35,568 nt of DNA from Gammaproteobacteria bacterium (GTDB lineage Bacteria > Pseudomonadota > Gammaproteobacteria > Magnimaribacterales > Magnimaribacteraceae): positions 1 to 35,568 of the forward strand of contig SGZM01000009.1 of assembly GCA_004214065.1 (NCBI GenBank), in the 5' to 3' direction. Shown one piece after another: positions 33,739 through 35,568 of this stretch. The notes under the pieces are model-generated. The model made no database searches. It was not told the origin of the DNA and saw only the letters and a program-made list of their open reading frames with translations. The first letter of the stretch is position 1, and each line of letters starts with the position of its first letter. The position numbers and the translations under genes are program-made.

Positions 33739-34992
33739 CTACCATAGATCATATTTTTGCATTTCGGCTCTACCAACAACCATGTGATGAACTTCATCAG
33801 GACCATCAGCAAACCTTAAATGTCTAATATCAGTGTAAAGTCCTGCTAATGGGGTCCATTGAGATATACCCGCTGCTCCGTGCATCTGAATAGCTTGATC
33901 AATAATCTTACAAGCTTTCTCAGGAACCATAGCTTTGATAGCACTAACGTAAACTCTTGCCTCTTTATTTCCAAGAACATCCATCGCTTTAGCTGCTTGA
34001 AGTACCGCAAGTCTCATTGCATTGATCTCAATTCTAGCTCTAGAAATTATTTCCAAATTACCACCAAGTTTAGCAATAGGCTTTCCAAAGGCTTCTCTTG
34101 TACCGGCTCTTTTTACCATCAGCTCAAGAGCTATTTCAGCTTTACCTATAGTTCTCATACAATGATGAATACGGCCCGGACCTAATCTAACTTGCGATAT
34201 CTCAAAACCCTTACCTTCGCCTAATAAAATATTTTCTTTAGGTACTCTTACATTATTAAACTTTATATGCATATGACCATGAGGGGCATGATCATGACCA
34301 AAGACTTGCATACCCTCTAGTATCTCAACACCAGGAGTATCTTTTGGAACAAGAATTTGTGATTGTTGCTTAGAAGGATGAGCATCAGGACTCGTCTTAA
34401 CCATTGTTATCATAATCTTGCATCTAGGATCACCAGCGCCTGATATATAAAACTTTTCACCATTGATTACCCATTCATCTCCATCTAGAACAGCACTGGT
34501 GCTTATGTTTTTGGCATCAGAGGAAGCTAAATTAGGTTCTGTCATGGCGTAAGCTGATCTAATCTCGCCATTAAGAAGGGGTTCTAGCCATTGTTTCTTC
34601 TGCTCTTCAGTTCCTACTCTTTCTAATACTTCCATATTTCCAGTATCTGGAGCTGAGCAGTTCATGCTCTCAGAAGCAAGTGGATATTTACCTATTTCAC
34701 TTGCTACATATGTGTAGTCAAGATTAGTTAGTCCATCTCCTATATTCCCATCTGGATCAGGCAGGAAGAAGTTCCATAAGCCAAGTTCTCTAGCCTTTTC
34801 TTTAGCTCCTTCCATAAGCTCAATTTGCCTAGGATGCCAAGACCATCTATCTTCCTTTTCATTTTGTAAAGCTGAATACTCTTGTTGTATTGGTTTAATG
34901 TTTTCTTCACAATGTTTTTTTACTAAATCCATTAATGGCTGAGTTTTCTCAGACATGGATAGTTCAAAAAGTTCAGGATCATTTTGTAGCAT
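33739..34992 (-). CDS. Acyl-CoA dehydrogenase, ACAD11-like
   Basis: FAD acyl-CoA dehydrogenase, 417 residues. The middle-domain FAD/substrate segment is YAMTEPNLASSDAKNIST, with WVINGEKFYISGAGDPRC; the C-terminal helical domain has RAGTREAFGKPIAKLGG, QMHGAAGISQWTPLAGLY and FADGPDEVHHMVVGR. This C-terminal pattern matches the ACAD10/ACAD11-type dehydrogenases, usually active on long or 4-hydroxy acyl-CoAs; the exact substrate is inferred only by family. The ATG has AAAGGAG as ribosome site. The gene precedes a carboxylase, which hints at a shared acyl-CoA route. Confidence 0.93.
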   Translation of the reverse strand: MLQNDPELFELSMSEKTQPLMDLVKKHCEENIKPIQQEYSALQNEKEDRWSWHPRQIELMEGAKEKARELGLWNFFLPDPDGNIGDGLTNLDYTYVASEIGKYPLASESMNCSAPDTGNMEVLERVGTEEQKKQWLEPLLNGEIRSAYAMTEPNLASSDAKNISTSAVLDGDEWVINGEKFYISGAGDPRCKIMITMVKTSPDAHPSKQQSQILVPKDTPGVEILEGMQVFGHDHAPHGHMHIKFNNVRVPKENILLGEGKGFEISQVRLGPGRIHHCMRTIGKAEIALELMVKRAGTREAFGKPIAKLGGNLEIISRARIEINAMRLAVLQAAKAMDVLGNKEARVYVSAIKAMVPEKACKIIDQAIQMHGAAGISQWTPLAGLYTDIRHLRFADGPDEVHHMVVGRAEMQKYDLW

Positions 34993-35012
34993 GTTATTTC
35001 TCCTTTAATAAC
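34993..35012 (-). promoter_or_regulatory. Small hairpin presenting the ribosome site of the dehydrogenase gene
   Basis: GTTATT and AATAAC flank AAAGGAGA just before the dehydrogenase ATG, so the ribosome site would sit in an eight-base loop of a weak six-pair AT-rich stem. It may merely be chance. Confidence 0.25.
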
Positions 35013-35015
35013 TAA

Positions 35016-35568
35016 TTAATACGAATACCAAATTGGAGAGGACCAAGCCCTCTCTTGTATTGTTGGTTGTAAATCTTCTCTAGGTTCAGTTCCATTTTTA
35101 ACTGCGTCCCAAGTTGACCATCTGCAACTAGGATTCTCTAATACTCTAACATAATAGAAAGACTTAACGGACGAGTCAAAAGAATCATCTGTCCAAACTG
35201 TCTTTATTTCATTGGCACCCCTATCAGAACTAATAGAACAATCAGAAATATCAACCAAGGCACCATTATCAGGACATCTGTTTGTTGTAGGATCAGGTGC
35301 AAGTCCGTCAGAACAAGCTACATCGATGACTTCTTCAAAAGGACGTCCAGTAGTCTTCTCAACCCAACCTTTTATGATCTGGACTCTTTGCAAGGGAGCA
35401 GCATTTTTATCTCGCATAGCCCATATTAAAAAAGAGGGTGCTTTGCCTTCAGAAGCCGCTAAATCCTGGCCCATTGGAACGCCTTTTTTATAAGCTTCTT
35501 TAACAAGGTCTTCTTTAGAAAGCATAGATTTATCTAAATCGTAACCTCCAAAAAATCTAAGTTTTATT
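35016..35568 (-). CDS. DUF3604 domain protein, 5' end beyond window
   Basis: C-terminal 183 residues of a DUF3604 protein. The frame is open to the window edge (IKLRFFGGYDL precedes the first internal Met), so the true start lies outside. Family signatures are strong: KGVPMGQDLAASEGKAPSF, QRVQIIKGWVEKTTGR, EEVIDVACSDG, DPTTNRCPDNGA, EIKTVWTDDSF, FYYVRVLENPSCRWSTWDA and IQERAWSSPIWY at the C-terminus. DUF3604 proteins are usually exported and distantly related to the PHP/metallohydrolase fold; their reactions are mostly unknown. It lies 23 bases upstream of the acyl-CoA dehydrogenase gene on the same strand. Confidence 0.9.
   Translation of the reverse strand, partial: IKLRFFGGYDLDKSMLSKEDLVKEAYKKGVPMGQDLAASEGKAPSFLIWAMRDKNAAPLQRVQIIKGWVEKTTGRPFEEVIDVACSDGLAPDPTTNRCPDNGALVDISDCSISSDRGANEIKTVWTDDSFDSSVKSFYYVRVLENPSCRWSTWDAVKNGTEPREDLQPTIQERAWSSPIWYSY

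Overview
The window is AT-rich, densely packed bacterial DNA. Gene content and order (ftsK, lolA and serS together; SohB; YhdH/AcuI; a TorF-type porin; a TonB-dependent receptor) point to a gammaproteobacterium. The tiny gaps, zero-length convergent junctions and mix of TonB receptor, Fe/2OG dioxygenases, nitronate-monooxygenase-like flavoproteins, acyl-CoA enzymes and a DUF3604 protein suggest a streamlined marine heterotroph of the SAR86 kind. That assignment is inference from gene content, not from a marker phylogeny. I see no rRNA, tRNA, CRISPR array, insertion sequence, prophage or attachment site, and no stretch over 300 bases without a gene. Both ends cut genes: the TonB receptor lacks its C-terminus and the DUF3604 protein its N-terminus.

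Layout. 1-7394 (minus): truncated Oar-like TonB receptor, then the ftsK - phosphodiesterase - lolA - serS run. 7482-9203 (plus): trxB and an enoyl-CoA hydratase-family gene that starts on the next base. 9204-13128 (minus): a compact five-gene unit, SDR dehydrogenase - sohB - acuI-like - 43-residue membrane protein - nitronate monooxygenase-like protein. 13331-13951 (plus): a TorF-family porin behind what looks like an NtrC site and a sigma-54 promoter, with a 3' region of two C-rich-loop hairpins and a strong terminator. 14002-16892: a lipid-related group of acyltransferase and alpha/beta hydrolase (minus) and a divergent glycerophosphodiesterase (plus). 16893-19459: UMF1-type transporter (minus), then a divergent 36-residue membrane protein and a second nitronate monooxygenase-like gene (plus). 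19456-24322 (minus): a very tight five-gene operon of D-aminoacylase-like amidohydrolase, Smr-like small protein, TauD-type dioxygenase, dihydroorotase-like amidohydrolase and PhyH-type dioxygenase. 24407-26902 (plus): a large secreted zinc metalloprotease. 26928-35568 (minus): DUF3604 protein, acyl-CoA dehydrogenase, single-chain biotin-dependent acyl-CoA carboxylase, parvulin-type isomerase, HupE/UreJ protein, epoxide hydrolase-like protein and GNAT acetyltransferase, probably one or two transcripts.

How they fit. Apart from housekeeping genes, the content is about acquiring and degrading organic matter: outer-membrane uptake (TonB receptor, TorF porin), extracytoplasmic hydrolysis (metalloprotease, phosphodiesterase), oxidative opening of substrates (PhyH, TauD, flavoproteins) and acyl-CoA processing (hydratase, dehydrogenases, AcuI-like reductase, carboxylase). 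The leads I rate highest are the apparent nitrogen-regulated promoter and structured 3' region of the TorF porin gene, and the tightly coupled two-amidohydrolase/two-dioxygenase operon.
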